Source of the DNA: Falsiroseomonas bella | GTDB taxonomy: Bacteria; Pseudomonadota; Alphaproteobacteria; Acetobacterales; Acetobacteraceae | Length of the DNA stretch: 64,000 nucleotides | NCBI RefSeq assembly: GCF_003173615.1 | Contig: NZ_QGNA01000005.1 | Location: forward strand, 124,001 to 188,000 | Reading direction: 5' to 3' | Part shown: positions 54,330-63,800 of the stretch, one piece after another | How the letters are laid out: each line of letters opens with the position of its first letter | Numbering within the stretch: position 1 is the stretch's first letter | Notes under the pieces: model-generated | What the model was told of the DNA's origin: nothing | Database searches by the model: none | The model's input: the letters and a program-made list of their open reading frames with translations, nothing else | Program-made: the position numbers and the translations under genes

Positions 54330-55085
54330 TCAGGCCACCCGCGCCTGTGTGTAGGGGAAGCCGAAGAAGGACACCTCGCGCACGCGGAAGCGCGGGCTCT
54401 CGGCGAAGCGTTTGCGCAGCGCCGCGCGCATCCGGTCCGACCAGGACAAGGGACTCAGCAGCATCTTGCCGCCGATGACGCCCACCGGACGCAGCGTGCC
54501 GCCCGAGGTGAGATACTGCGCCAGGCCTTCTGTCACACCCGGGAAGCCGGTGTTGAAGAAATCGTCCAGCACCACCGCCGCGCCGGGAGTCGCCACCTCC
54601 TCCGCCAGGCGCAGGTCGCTCGCTGCGTGGCCGGCCGTGTGCCCGCCATCCACCGAGATGAAGCGGTAGCTCTCGCCACGGGCCAGCACGGCCCGCCGCG
54701 TGGCCGGCGCCGTGGAATCGCCCTGCAGGATCGCGACCCGGCCCGGCTCCAGCGCATGCGCGGCGAGGTTCGCCTCCAGCACGGCCCGCTGTCCGTGGCC
54801 GGACTTGTCGATGTTGAGGGCCTGGTCCTCGAACACGTCGAGTGCGAGGCCAGGCTCCCCGGTGCCGGCCGCATGCTCCAGCGCAAGCAGGAACCGTCCC
54901 TGGTGGACGCCGATCTCGAAGAAGCCGCCGGTGATCCCGTGCGACTCCTGGAACGCCAGCGCGACATCCAGCAGCACCATCGCGTCCGGATGGACGAAGC
55001 CCTGCACCTTGCCCCAGGGCCCGTCCAGATAGCGTTGCAAGCGCGGATGCAACGCCGGCAGGGCGGGCGGCGGCGGGCGGCTCAT
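54330..55085 (-). CDS. Class I SAM-dependent methyltransferase (Methyltransf_24-like)
   Basis: The 251-residue protein has [20 protein letters not shown] (motif I, Glu-x-Gly-x-x-x-Gly), [29 protein letters not shown] and [20 protein letters not shown], which fit the Methyltransf_24 type often found with surface-glycan genes. No signal peptide. ATG overlaps the lolD stop by four bases (ATGA), so it is translated after lolD. Whether it methylates a sugar or lipid is unknown; its coupling to the Lol genes is by position only. Confidence 0.82.
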   Translation of the reverse strand: MSRPPPPALPALHPRLQRYLDGPWGKVQGFVHPDAMVLLDVALAFQESHGITGGFFEIGVHQGRFLLALEHAAGTGEPGLALDVFEDQALNIDKSGHGQRAVLEANLAAHALEPGRVAILQGDSTAPATRRAVLARGESYRFISVDGGHTAGHAASDLRLAEEVATPGAAVVLDDFFNTGFPGVTEGLAQYLTSGGTLRPVGVIGGKMLLSPLSWSDRMRAALRKRFAESPRFRVREVSFFGFPYTQARVA

Positions 55086-55765
55086 GCCGGCAGAACGCGC
55101 CCGTCGCGCAGCGTCACCACCCGGTCCATCCGCCCGGCCAGTTCCGGATTGTGGGTGGCGATCAGCGCGGCGACGCCTTGATCGCGCACGGCGTGCAGCA
55201 ACTGGTGGAACACGCGGTCGGCAGTGCCGACATCCAGGTTGCCGGTCGGCTCGTCGGCCAGCAGGATGCGCGGCCGGTTGGCCAGCGCGCGGGCGATCGC
55301 CACGCGCTGCTGCTCGCCGCCCGAAAGCTTGCCGGGGCGGTGCTGCTCACGCCCCTGCAGGCCGAAGGCGTGCAGCAGCTCCGTGGCGCGCGACTCCGCC
55401 GCGCCGCGCGCCACGCCCGCGGCCATCTGCGGCAGGGCTATGTTCTCGAGCGCGGTGAATTCCGGCAGCAGGTGATGGAACTGGTAGACGAAGCCGATCG
55501 TGTTGCGCCGGATCGCGGTGCGCTGGTCGTCGCTGAGCGTGCCGGCGGCGCGGCCCTCCACCAAGACCTCGCCGGCATCCGGCTTCTCCAGCAGGCCGGC
55601 CAGGTGCAGCAGCGTGGACTTGCCGGTGCCGGAGGGCGCGACCAGCGCCACGATCTCGCCGGCGGCGAGCGTCAGGTCCGCGCCGCGCAGCACCGGCAGT
55701 TCACCCGCTTCCGTGCGAAAGGCGCGGGCGACGGCGCGGAGCTCAAGAGGAGCGGGTTCACTCAT
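55082..55765 (-). CDS. lolD: LolD lipoprotein-release ATPase
   Basis: LolD (227 aa) powers release of outer-membrane lipoproteins from the inner membrane to LolA. Walker A is [19 protein letters not shown], the ABC signature is [17 protein letters not shown], and Walker B is [12 protein letters not shown]. This belongs to the MacB/LolD/FtsE group; the neighbouring LolC/E gene supports lolD. Its start overlaps the end of lolC/E by eight bases. Confidence 0.95.
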   Translation of the reverse strand: MSEPAPLELRAVARAFRTEAGELPVLRGADLTLAAGEIVALVAPSGTGKSTLLHLAGLLEKPDAGEVLVEGRAAGTLSDDQRTAIRRNTIGFVYQFHHLLPEFTALENIALPQMAAGVARGAAESRATELLHAFGLQGREQHRPGKLSGGEQQRVAIARALANRPRILLADEPTGNLDVGTADRVFHQLLHAVRDQGVAALIATHNPELAGRMDRVVTLRDGRVLPA

Positions 55766-57008
55766 TCCTGAGCGCCTCGACCGGATCGGTCTTCGCCGCG
55801 CGCCAGGACGGATAGATCGTCGCCAGCAGCGACAGGCCGAGGCCCATCAGCACCACCTGCGTCACCTCCCAGGGGTCCACCACGGCCGGCAGGCGGGAGA
55901 GGAAATAGACCTCCGGGCTGAACAGCTCGGTGCCCGACAGCGCCTGGATCGCCTGGCGGATGCTCTCGATGTTCCAGACGAACAGCATGCCGATGACGAA
56001 GCCGGTCAGCGTGCCCACCACGCCGACACTGGCGCCGCACAGAAGGAAGATGCGCAGGATCGAGCCGCTGGTCGCGCCCATGGTGCGCAGGATCGCGATG
56101 TCCCGCCCCTTGTCCTTCACCAGCATGATCAGCGAGGAGACGATGTTGAAGGCCGCGACCAGGATGATCAGCGTCAGGATCAGGAACATCACGTTCCGCT
56201 CCACCTGCACCGCGGCGAAGAAGGAGCTGTTGGCGTCCTGCCAATCGAGGATGCGCACCGGCGTGCTGCCCATCGCCGTGCGGATCGCCCGCGTCACCGT
56301 GCGCACCTCCGTCGGGTCACGCACGAAAACCTCGATCTGGGTGGCGGCGTCGCCGGTCTGGAAGAAGGTCTGCGCGGCCTGCAGCGGCAGGAAGACGAAG
56401 CTGCTGTCGTATTCGTGCATGCCCACCTGGAACAGCGCGACGACGGTGTAGGCGCGCACCCGCGGCACCGTGCCGAACACCGTGGTGCGGCCCTGGGGCG
56501 AGACCAGCGTGATCCTGTCGCCCACCGTGATGCGCATCTTCTGCGCCAGCCGCGTGCCGATGACGATGGCGTCGTCGCCTTCGAAGGCCTCGAGCGAGCC
56601 CGCCTGGATGTTCTGCGCGACCAGTCCGCGCGCGCGCAGATCCTCCGGCCTCACGCCGCGCGCCAGCCCGCCGGAAGCGCCGCCCTGCTCGCTGGTCAGC
56701 AGCACCTGGCCTTCGACGATGGGCGTCGCGCTGACCACGCCCTGCACGGTGCGGATGCGCGCGGCCATCGCGTCGTAGTCCGTGATGTTCCGCTCCATCC
56801 CATATACGCCGAGATGGCCGTTCAGGCCGAGGATCCGCCCCAGCAGCTCCTGCCGGAAGCCGCCCATCACGCTCATTACGATGATCAGCGTGGCGACGCC
56901 GAGCGCGATGCCGACCAGCGAGAAGATCGCGATGACCGAGACGAAGCGCTCGCCCTTGCGCGCCCGCAGGTAGCGGAAGGCGACGGCGCGCTCGAAGGCG
57001 TTGAACAT
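55758..57008 (-). CDS. LolC/LolE-family lipoprotein-releasing transmembrane protein
   Basis: The 416-residue protein has the FtsX-like layout: one membrane helix near the N-terminus ([22 protein letters not shown]), a large periplasmic domain (about 50-270), and three helices at the C-terminus ([22 protein letters not shown] and two more), ending DPVEALRNE. It pairs with LolD. Only one LolC/E gene is present, so it likely forms a homodimer, as in organisms with LolF-like single subunits; that is inference. proS follows on the other side, starting upstream with a 10-base gap. Confidence 0.93.
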   Translation of the reverse strand: MFNAFERAVAFRYLRARKGERFVSVIAIFSLVGIALGVATLIIVMSVMGGFRQELLGRILGLNGHLGVYGMERNITDYDAMAARIRTVQGVVSATPIVEGQVLLTSEQGGASGGLARGVRPEDLRARGLVAQNIQAGSLEAFEGDDAIVIGTRLAQKMRITVGDRITLVSPQGRTTVFGTVPRVRAYTVVALFQVGMHEYDSSFVFLPLQAAQTFFQTGDAATQIEVFVRDPTEVRTVTRAIRTAMGSTPVRILDWQDANSSFFAAVQVERNVMFLILTLIILVAAFNIVSSLIMLVKDKGRDIAILRTMGATSGSILRIFLLCGASVGVVGTLTGFVIGMLFVWNIESIRQAIQALSGTELFSPEVYFLSRLPAVVDPWEVTQVVLMGLGLSLLATIYPSWRAAKTDPVEALRNE

Positions 57009-57018
57009 CAGATTGGCG

Positions 57019-58326
57019 TCAGCCGTTCAGCCGCGCGATCGCGTCCTCGACCGAGACCTCGTGCCGCTCGCCCGTCATGCGGCGCTTCAGCTCCACCTTG
57101 TCCGCGGCCGCGCCGCGCGGGCCGACGATCACCTGCCAGGGATGGCCCATCAGGTCGGCATCGGCGAATTTTCGGCCGGCGCGTTCGTCGCGATCGTCAT
57201 AGATGCCGTCGGTGCCGAGCGCGGCATAGACCCGCTCGCTCAGCGCGTCGCAGGAGAGGTCGCCGGGCTTGAGGTTGATCACCGCCGCCTTGAAGGGGGC
57301 CACGGCATCCGGCCACTTGATGCCGGCCTCGTCATGGTTGGCCTCGATGATGGCGCCAACCAGACGGGAGACGCCGATGCCGTAGCTGCCCATCTCCGGC
57401 ACCACCGCCTGGCCGTCCGCGCCCTGCACCCGCAGGCCCATGGGCTGCGAATACTTCGTGCCGAAATAGAAGATGTGGCCGACCTCGATGCCGCGCGCGG
57501 AGACACGCTGGTCCTCCGGCAGGCTCGCCCAGGCGGCCTCGTCATGCATCTCGTCGGTCGCGGCGTAGTGGCTGGTCCAGCGCTCCACCAACGGCGCGAG
57601 GTCCGCGTCGTAGTCCGGCGTCTCGGCCAGCGGGTCCATCTCCAGCATGCCCTTGCTGACGAAGACCTGGCTCTCCCCGGTGTCGGCCAGGATGATGAAT
57701 TCGTGGGAGAGGTCGCCGCCGATCGGGCCGGTATCGGCGCGCATCGGGATCGCCTTCAGCCCCATGCGCGCGAAGGTGCGCAGATAGGCCAGGAACATCT
57801 GGCGGTAGGAGTGCGTCGCGCCTTCCTTGGTCAGGTCGAAGGAATAGGCGTCCTTCATCAGGAATTCGCGGCCGCGCATCACGCCGAAGCGCGGGCGCAC
57901 CTCGTCGCGGAACTTCCACTGGATGTGGTACAGGTTGCGCGGCAGGTCGCGATAGCTCTTCGCGAACTGGGCGAAGATATCGGTGACCATCTCCTCGTTG
58001 GTCGGGCCGAACAGCATCTCCCGCTCGTGCCGGTCCTTCAGCCGCAGCATCTCCGGGCCGTAGGCGTCGTAGCGGCCGGACTGCCGCCAGAGATCGGCCG
58101 ACTGGATCGTCGGCATCAGGATCTCCTGCGCGCCGGCGCGGTCCTGTTCCTCCCGCACGATCTGCTCGACCTTCTGCAGCGTGCGCCAGCCGAGCGGCAG
58201 CCAGGCATAGATGCCGGCAGAGGTCTGGCGCACCAGGCCGGCGCGCAGCATCAGCCGGTGCGAGACGATCTGCGCCTCGGCGGGCGTTTCCTTCAGCGTG
58301 GGCAGGAAGGCGCGGGAGAGGCGCAA
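57019..58326 (-). CDS. proS: Prolyl-tRNA synthetase
   Basis: ProS (435 aa) charges tRNA-Pro. It is the short alphaproteobacterial form of class II ProRS lacking the editing insertion: [19 protein letters not shown] at the start, [16 protein letters not shown] (motif 1), [21 protein letters not shown] (motif 2), and the C-terminal anticodon domain with [18 protein letters not shown]. The start is TTG 58326 with GGAG seven bases upstream; MRLSR is the family start. It leads the proS-lolC/E-lolD-methyltransferase run. Confidence 0.95.
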   Translation of the reverse strand: MRLSRAFLPTLKETPAEAQIVSHRLMLRAGLVRQTSAGIYAWLPLGWRTLQKVEQIVREEQDRAGAQEILMPTIQSADLWRQSGRYDAYGPEMLRLKDRHEREMLFGPTNEEMVTDIFAQFAKSYRDLPRNLYHIQWKFRDEVRPRFGVMRGREFLMKDAYSFDLTKEGATHSYRQMFLAYLRTFARMGLKAIPMRADTGPIGGDLSHEFIILADTGESQVFVSKGMLEMDPLAETPDYDADLAPLVERWTSHYAATDEMHDEAAWASLPEDQRVSARGIEVGHIFYFGTKYSQPMGLRVQGADGQAVVPEMGSYGIGVSRLVGAIIEANHDEAGIKWPDAVAPFKAAVINLKPGDLSCDALSERVYAALGTDGIYDDRDERAGRKFADADLMGHPWQVIVGPRGAAADKVELKRRMTGERHEVSVEDAIARLNG

Positions 58327-58543
58327 GGCAAGGCTCCGGGCGGCGGGAAGGCCGGGAAACTAGACCGGATCGCGGGTGCGGGGAATGGCGGCGACAAAGG
58401 GCGCAACAACGTCGGCCAAGTCACTGGTTCCGGCCATGCTGCAGCGCAACAAGATGAGGCGAAGCCACGCGGAAAGAACAGATCACAACGGATTTGCCAC
58501 CTTTCCGCCCAAAAACCCCTTTGCTTTCGGAGGGTCCAAAGGT

Positions 58544-58579
58544 AAAGAAAAGACGGGCCGCACCCCAAGGGCGCGGCCC
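58544..58579 (-). terminator. Intrinsic terminator of the 58.5-kb transcript
   Basis: GGGCCGC (58555-58561 side) pairs with GCGGCCC (58573-58579), continued inward by CCC/GGG around a three-base loop, and is followed on the minus strand by TCTTTTCTTT. It is the strongest Rho-independent terminator in the window and points to a transcript coming from DUF1467 or from the sRNA candidate. The remaining part of the gap (58327-58543, 58685-58790) holds the proS leader and nothing else I can identify. Confidence 0.85.
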
Positions 58580-58684
58580 GAGTTTAGGGAGGAAACGCCA
58601 GTCACACGGCAGAGAGAGGATCAACCTCTCCCTGGGGCAGATATTGGCGTGGGGAGCTAAGGCGGCACAACAACAAAGGCCGCC
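58544..58684 (-). ncRNA. Candidate structured small RNA
   Basis: In the 464-base gap between DUF1467 and proS, the minus strand can fold as: hairpin GGCGGC/GCCGCC (58661-58684), a long stem-loop closed by ACGCCA/TGGCGT (58645-58650 with 58595-58600) with an inner ten-base stem CAGGGAGAGG/CCTCTCTCTG (one G-U), a single-stranded TTTCCTCCCTAAACTC, then an intrinsic terminator. The free CCTCCC could pair with Shine-Dalgarno sequences, as in trans-acting alphaproteobacterial sRNAs. This stretch is less GC-rich than its surroundings. No Rfam family is recognised; 6S RNA is an alternative I cannot test. The 5' end is unknown. Confidence 0.55.
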
Positions 58685-58790
58685 ATGGAAAGCCAAAAAA
58701 CAGGCTTCCGAAACCGAACTGCGCATTTAGAGGGCGGCGTCCGCTGGGGAGGCGGGTTAGCCGCCTGAATTTTGTGCAGCGGGTCCCAGG

Positions 58791-59063
58791 CTACCGGCCC
58801 GACGGTCCCTGATAGGCCAGCCAGCCATCGCGGAAGCTGATCAGGTCGGACTCGATCAGCGCATAGGCGCCGAACCACAGCACCGTCGCCAGCACCGTCG
58901 TCCCGATGATCTTGCGCAGCAGATGAGGTTGCGTCGGCGCGCCGCGCCAGCCCCCGGCCTCCGGGTCCGGCTCCTCCACTGGCCTGGTGCCGATCGGCAG
59001 CACGGCGAAGAGCGCCGTCCACCAGATCAGCAGATACACGACGATTCCCGTGAACCAGTCCAT
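58791..59063 (-). CDS. DUF1467 family membrane protein
   Basis: The 90-residue protein has two membrane helices (GIVVYLLIWWTALFAVLP and TTVLATVLWFGAYALIE) joined by a polar loop with EEPDPEAGGWRGAPTQPHLL. This is the layout of the alphaproteobacterial DUF1467 family, which is commonly encoded next to rnj and proS. Function unknown. It starts 36 bases after the rnj stop; about 210 bases after its stop lies a strong terminator. Confidence 0.85.
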   Translation of the reverse strand: MDWFTGIVVYLLIWWTALFAVLPIGTRPVEEPDPEAGGWRGAPTQPHLLRKIIGTTVLATVLWFGAYALIESDLISFRDGWLAYQGPSGR

Positions 59064-59098
59064 GACGGCAGCCCCGATTCGCCGGGAATTCCCCGGCG

Positions 59099-60736
59099 CT
59101 AAACCCTCAGCAGATGCACCTCGACGCTCGGCCGCTTGCGCAGCCGCCGGCCGAGGGCGCGGCGCACGGCCGTCCGCGCCGCTTCCCGCAGCGCGCCGTC
59201 CTCCCGCTTCATCGGCGCCGGCAGCTCGATCACGGCGCGCGCCAGGTCGGCGGCGATCTGCGCCGGCTCGTCATCCGTGCCGTCGAACAGGCCGGGCGCC
59301 GAGACCTGCGGTTGGCCGAGCATCCGCCCTGCCCCGTCCACCGCAAGCGAGGCGATGACCACGCCGTTGAACAGCATCTTCTTCCGCGCGGCGAGCACGT
59401 CGCCATCCAGCGGCAGCAGCCGGTCGCCATCCACGGCCAGTCGCCCGACCGGCACGCTCTCGACGATGTCCGGCGTGCCGGGCCCGAGGCGCAGCACGTC
59501 CCCGTCCTCGATCACATAGGCGTCCGCGCCCAGCGTCTCGGCCAGGTTCGCGTGCTCGTTCATGTGCCGCCACTCGCCATGCACCGGCACGGCGTATTTC
59601 GGCTTCACGAGCTGATAGAGCCGCTTCAGCTCGTCCCGCGCCGGATGGCCGGAGACATGCACCATGTGGTCGTCGGCGGTCATCACCTCGACGCCGGCCC
59701 GGCTCAGCTCGTCCTGGATGCGCAGGATCGCGCGCTCGTTCCCCGGGATCATGCGGGAGGAGAAGATCACCGTGTCCCCCTCCCCCAGCGAGACATGGGG
59801 GTGGGTGTCGGCGGCGATCTTGGCCATGGCGCTGCGCGGCTCGCCCTGGCTGCCGGTGCAGACCAGCACCAGGCGGTTGTCCGGCACGTCGGCCGACTGC
59901 TCCTCGGTCAGGAAGGGCGGGATGTCGCGCAGATAGCCGCATTCGCGCGCCGCGGCCTCGGCGTTGCGCAAGGACCGGCCGAACAGCGCCACCTGACGCC
60001 CCGCCGCGCGCGCGGCCATGGCGATGCTTTCCACGCGGGCGATGTTGGTGGCGAAGCAGGTGACGGCGACCCGGCCCTTCAGGCCCTTGATCAGCGCGGC
60101 CAGGTTGCGCCGCACCTCCGCCTCGCTGCCCGAATGGCCCTCCACCAGGGCGTTGGTGCTGTCGCAGACCATGGCCAGCACGCCTTCCTCGCCGAGGCGC
60201 GCGAAGGCGGCCTCGTCGGTCGGCGGGCCGATCAGCGGGTTGGGGTCGAGCTTCCAGTCGCCGGTGTGCAGCACCGTGCCGTATTTCGTACGGATCGCCA
60301 GCGCCTGCGCCTCCGGCACGGAATGCGCGACGCGCAGGAATTCGAGGTCGAAGGGCCCGACCGTCCAGCGCCCGCCGAGCGGCTGGGTGATGATCTCCAC
60401 CTGGGTCAGCAGCCCCGCCTCGCCCAGCTTCCGCCGCAGCACGGCCGAGACGAAGGGGCCCGCATGGATCGGGCAGCGCAGCGCCGGCCAGAGATGCGCC
60501 ACCGCGCCCACATGGTCCTCATGGGCGTGGGTGATCACCAGCCCGGCCAGCCGGTCGCGCCGCGCGGCCAGCCAGCCGGCATCGGGCACCATCACATCCA
60601 CCTCCGGGTGTTCCGGCCCGCCGAAGCCGAGCCCGCAATCCACCGCGAGAAGCTGCCCATCGCAGCGATAGACATTCAGGTTGAGGCCGATCTCCCCCGT
60701 CCCGCCGAGCGGGATGAAGGCCAGGTCTCCGGTCAT
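59099..60736 (-). CDS. rnj: Ribonuclease J
   Basis: RNase J (545 aa) is a metallo-beta-lactamase/beta-CASP 5'-3' exonuclease and endonuclease for rRNA and mRNA processing. Zinc motif ITHAHEDHVGA is at about residue 70, HTGDWKLDP supplies another ligand, beta-CASP motifs include VCTGSQGEPRSAMAKI and HVSGHPARDEL, and PVHGEWRHM follows, with a C-terminal domain. The length is standard for alphaproteobacterial RNase J, in a position between coaX and DUF1467 that is widely kept. Confidence 0.95.
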   Translation of the reverse strand: MTGDLAFIPLGGTGEIGLNLNVYRCDGQLLAVDCGLGFGGPEHPEVDVMVPDAGWLAARRDRLAGLVITHAHEDHVGAVAHLWPALRCPIHAGPFVSAVLRRKLGEAGLLTQVEIITQPLGGRWTVGPFDLEFLRVAHSVPEAQALAIRTKYGTVLHTGDWKLDPNPLIGPPTDEAAFARLGEEGVLAMVCDSTNALVEGHSGSEAEVRRNLAALIKGLKGRVAVTCFATNIARVESIAMAARAAGRQVALFGRSLRNAEAAARECGYLRDIPPFLTEEQSADVPDNRLVLVCTGSQGEPRSAMAKIAADTHPHVSLGEGDTVIFSSRMIPGNERAILRIQDELSRAGVEVMTADDHMVHVSGHPARDELKRLYQLVKPKYAVPVHGEWRHMNEHANLAETLGADAYVIEDGDVLRLGPGTPDIVESVPVGRLAVDGDRLLPLDGDVLAARKKMLFNGVVIASLAVDGAGRMLGQPQVSAPGLFDGTDDEPAQIAADLARAVIELPAPMKREDGALREAARTAVRRALGRRLRKRPSVEVHLLRV

Positions 60737-60796
60737 TGTTGTTCCGTTTTCTTGATCAGGTCGGGATTCGTCGGGTCGGGTGCGTCGATCGCGGCG

Positions 60797-61618
60797 TCAG
60801 GCGAGGCTGTCGTCTCGGCGCGCTACGCGGGTCAATGTGGGGGCGGGGTTGCGCTCCGCCAACAGCCGGAGGCCATCGAGGGTCGTGTCCGGGTCCGTCG
60901 TCTCGATGATGGTGGTGCCTTCCGCGAAGAGCGGCGCGAGGCCGCCCGTGGCGATCACCTTCAGCCGGCCATCCACCGCCTCGTCGTATTCGGCTCGGAT
61001 GCGGGCGACGATCCCCTCGATCAGCCCGACATAGCCCCAGTAGATGCCGGACTGCATGGCCGCCACCGTGTTGCGCCCGACCACGGCCTGGGGCCGGCCG
61101 ATGCCGATGCGCGGCAGGCGGGCGGCGGCGCGGTGCAGCGCCTCGATCGAAAGGTTGATGCCCGGCGCGATCACGCCGCCGAGATAGGCGCCGTCCCGCG
61201 CCACCACGTCGAAGGTGGTCGCCGTGCCGAAATCGATGACGATCAGCGGCCCGCCATAGCGCCGGTGGGTGGCGAGCGCGTTGAGCAGGCGGTCCGCGCC
61301 CACCTCATGCGGCGCATCCACCCGGATGTCGAAGCCCCAGTCGAGCGAGGCTCGCGCGATCAGCGGCTCGCAGAGGAACCATTCTCGGGACAGCCGGCGC
61401 AGATTGTAGAGCGCGGCCGGCACCACAGTGCCGATCACGCAGCGCGAGATGTCCGTGGGCTTCAGCCCGGAATGGCCGAGCAGCGTCATCAGCCAGACCG
61501 CGTATTCGTCCGAGGTGCGCTCGGCATCCGTGCGGATCCGCCAGCGGCCGCGCCATTCGGCGCCGTCATGCACGGCGAAGACGACGTTGGTGTTGCCTGC
61601 GTCCACGGCCAGCAGCAT
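60797..61618 (-). CDS. coaX: Type III pantothenate kinase
   Basis: CoaX (273 aa) phosphorylates pantothenate, the first step of coenzyme A synthesis, and belongs to the ASKHA fold. Seen: [18 protein letters not shown] (ATP/phosphate loop), [24 protein letters not shown] and GGVIAPGI. It is not a Baf regulator fusion. ATG 61618 is chosen because [11 protein letters not shown] is the family start; longer frames run through birA. It starts five bases after the birA stop. Confidence 0.95.
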   Translation of the reverse strand: MLLAVDAGNTNVVFAVHDGAEWRGRWRIRTDAERTSDEYAVWLMTLLGHSGLKPTDISRCVIGTVVPAALYNLRRLSREWFLCEPLIARASLDWGFDIRVDAPHEVGADRLLNALATHRRYGGPLIVIDFGTATTFDVVARDGAYLGGVIAPGINLSIEALHRAAARLPRIGIGRPQAVVGRNTVAAMQSGIYWGYVGLIEGIVARIRAEYDEAVDGRLKVIATGGLAPLFAEGTTIIETTDPDTTLDGLRLLAERNPAPTLTRVARRDDSLA

Positions 61619-61623
61619 GGGGC

Positions 61624-62367
61624 TCAGTCTCCTCCCCCCGAGAGCTCGCCGGTCGCGAAGCGCCTGGTCCGCCCATCCGTCTCGAGCAGCAGTGCGCCGT
61701 CGGCGTCGAGGCCCCGGTACAGGCCGGTGGTTTCGCCCGCACCGGTGCGCAGCGTCAACCGCGCGCCGGGCTGCGGCCCGCGTTGCTGCCATGCATCGAG
61801 CAGGGGGCGGATGCCCTCCGCCGAGATGCGTCGCTGCCAGGTATCCACCGCGCGGATCAGGGCCACTGCCGCCGCTTCCGGGTCGGGCGCCGGCGCATGC
61901 TGGCCGAGGCAGGTGGTCGGCCGGTCCGGCAGCTGCGGCGCGACCGCGAGATTGGCGCCGAGGCCAAGCACGATCCACTCGATCCGCCCGTCATGCGCCG
62001 CGCCCTCGCACAGCATCCCGGCCAGCTTGGCGCCGCCGAGCAGCAGGTCGTTCGGCCATTTCAGCCGGATCGCCGCCCTGTCGGCCATGAAGCCCGACAG
62101 CGCCTCCGCCAGCGCGACGCCGCCAAGCAGGGCGAAGCGCGGCGCCGCGGCGGCCGGCGCATCGGGACGCAGCAGGAGCGAGATGTAGAGGTTGCCCTCC
62201 GGGCTCTGCCAGCTGCGCCCGTCGCGGCCCCGCCCGGCGGTCTGCCGCCGCGCCAGGACCGCCAACCCCTCCGGCTCTCCCGCCGCGGCGAGGCGCCGCA
62301 GCAGGTCGGAGGTCGAGGGAAGCTCGGCCTCGATGCGCAGCCGCCAGCCCGGCGGCAGCGCGGCCAC
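61624..62367 (-). CDS. birA: Biotin-[acetyl-CoA-carboxylase] ligase without DNA-binding domain
   Basis: BirA (about 247 aa) attaches biotin to the biotin carboxyl carrier protein. The ligase domain is present: [30 protein letters not shown] (biotin/AMP loop), [20 protein letters not shown] and VLGLGANL, then the C-terminal SH3-like domain. The N-terminal winged helix of E. coli BirA is absent, so it cannot act as the bio repressor by itself. The start is unsure: GTG 62367 lies four bases after the nuoN stop; TTG 62397 would overlap nuoN by 26 bases. Confidence 0.9.
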   Translation of the reverse strand: MAALPPGWRLRIEAELPSTSDLLRRLAAAGEPEGLAVLARRQTAGRGRDGRSWQSPEGNLYISLLLRPDAPAAAAPRFALLGGVALAEALSGFMADRAAIRLKWPNDLLLGGAKLAGMLCEGAAHDGRIEWIVLGLGANLAVAPQLPDRPTTCLGQHAPAPDPEAAAVALIRAVDTWQRRISAEGIRPLLDAWQQRGPQPGARLTLRTGAGETTGLYRGLDADGALLLETDGRTRRFATGELSGGGD

Positions 62368-62371
62368 GCCC

Positions 62372-63796
62372 TCAGCCGGCGAGCGAGGCGACGGCAACCT
62401 GCGCCGCGCCGATCAGCGCCGCGGGGAACAGGAAGAACAGCAGCGTGAGCAGCCCGGTGGAGGCCATCACCACCGTGAGGCTCGCCGGCCGCGCATCCAG
62501 CGCACCGTCCGGAGCTGCGTCGAAATACATCACCTTCACGATGCGCAGGTAGTAGTAGCTGGCGATCACGCTGGTGACGATGCCGATGACGGCGAGCGTC
62601 CAGAAGCCCCCCTGCACCGCCGCGAGGAAGACGTAGAGCTTGCCGAAGAAGCCGGCGAGCGGCGGGATGCCCGCCATCGAGAACATGAACACCGCCATCC
62701 ACAGCGCCATCGCCGGATCGGTCTTCCCGAGGCCCGCCAGGTCCTCCACCTGCTCCAGCGCGCGGCCGCGGCGGCGCATGGCAATCAGCACGGCAAAGGT
62801 GCCGAGGTTCATCACCACATAGATCGCCATGTAGACCAGCACGCCGCGATAGCCGGTGTCGTTCGCGACCGCGAGGCCCATCAGCGCGTAGCCGACATGG
62901 CCGATGGAGCTGTAGGCCATCAGCCGCTTGATGTTGCGCTGCCCGATCGCCGCGAAGGCGCCGAGGATCATCGAGCCCGCCGAGCAGACCCAGATCACCT
63001 GCATCCACTGCGCGGACAGGTCGCCGAAGGGCCCGATCAGCACATGCATCAGAAGCGCGATGGCCGCGACCTTCGGCGCTGTGGCGAAGAAGGCCGTCAC
63101 CGGCGTCGGCGCGCCTTCGTAGACATCGGGCGTCCACATGTGGAAGGGGACGGCCGACACCTTGAAGGCGAGCCCCGCCAGCACGAAGACCAGCCCGACG
63201 ACCACGCCGGTGCCGACATCGTCGCCCGAGAGCGCATCCGCCAGCCGGTCGAAATTCGTCGTGCCCGCGAAGCCATATACCAGCGACGCGCCATAGAGCA
63301 GCAGACCGGAGGCGAGCGCGCCGAGCACGAAATACTTCAGTCCGGCTTCCGCGCTGCGCGGGTTGTCGCGGTCGAAGGCCGCGATGACATAGAGCGACAG
63401 CGACAGCAGCTCGAGCCCGATATAGAGCGACATCAGGTCGTTGGCCGAAACCATGACCATCATGCCGAGCGTCGCGAAGAGCATCAGCACCGGATACTCG
63501 AAGCGCCCGAGCCCCGCCTTCTCGTTGAAGTCGAGGGCGAGCAGCAGGCCGAGCGCCGCGCCGAGCAGGATCAGCACCTTGGCGAAGCGGGAGAAATTGT
63601 CCGCCACATACTGGCCGAGGAAGGCGGTGCCCTCCCCCTGGCCCAGCACCAGCACCGCGGCCAGGATCAGCGCGCCGATCACCGCCATGGAGACGGGGAA
63701 GAAGCTCTCCTTCTTCGGGATCACGCCACCCAGCAGGATGAACAGCCCGGAGACGCCGAGCACGATCTCCGGCAGGGCCAGGGTCCAGTTCAGCAT
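62372..63796 (-). CDS. nuoN: NADH-quinone oxidoreductase subunit N
   Basis: NuoN (474 aa) is an antiporter-like, proton-pumping membrane subunit of complex I. It has about 13-14 membrane helices and the subunit N pattern FYGASLVYGFAGTTNF-like loop, GLAFKVSAVPFHMWTPDVYEG (conserved Lys in helix 7) and IKRLMAYSSIGHVGYALMG. ATG 63796 matches the family start MLNWTLALPEIVLG. It starts four bases after the nuoM stop and is the last nuo gene, followed by birA. Confidence 0.96.
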   Translation of the reverse strand: MLNWTLALPEIVLGVSGLFILLGGVIPKKESFFPVSMAVIGALILAAVLVLGQGEGTAFLGQYVADNFSRFAKVLILLGAALGLLLALDFNEKAGLGRFEYPVLMLFATLGMMVMVSANDLMSLYIGLELLSLSLYVIAAFDRDNPRSAEAGLKYFVLGALASGLLLYGASLVYGFAGTTNFDRLADALSGDDVGTGVVVGLVFVLAGLAFKVSAVPFHMWTPDVYEGAPTPVTAFFATAPKVAAIALLMHVLIGPFGDLSAQWMQVIWVCSAGSMILGAFAAIGQRNIKRLMAYSSIGHVGYALMGLAVANDTGYRGVLVYMAIYVVMNLGTFAVLIAMRRRGRALEQVEDLAGLGKTDPAMALWMAVFMFSMAGIPPLAGFFGKLYVFLAAVQGGFWTLAVIGIVTSVIASYYYLRIVKVMYFDAAPDGALDARPASLTVVMASTGLLTLLFFLFPAALIGAAQVAVASLAG

Positions 63797-63800
63797 GGCG

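Noticed and set aside
49486-54354. A 1622-codon open frame on the plus strand across dnaE and ndh
   Set aside because: It is the antisense shadow of dnaE and ndh in very GC-rich DNA: its composition is Arg/Gly/His-heavy, it has no family motifs, and the minus-strand frames carry clear DnaE and NDH-2 signatures.
58408-58431. EcfG-type promoter before proS on the minus strand
   Set aside because: GGAAC and CGTT are present, but the spacer is 15 bases, outside the 16-17 of the consensus; housekeeping control of proS is more likely.
58376-58660. 94-codon plus-strand ORF in the proS upstream gap
   Set aside because: It overlaps the terminator and stems on the other strand, has no ribosome-binding site and no recognisable family, and its composition is unlike the neighbouring genes.
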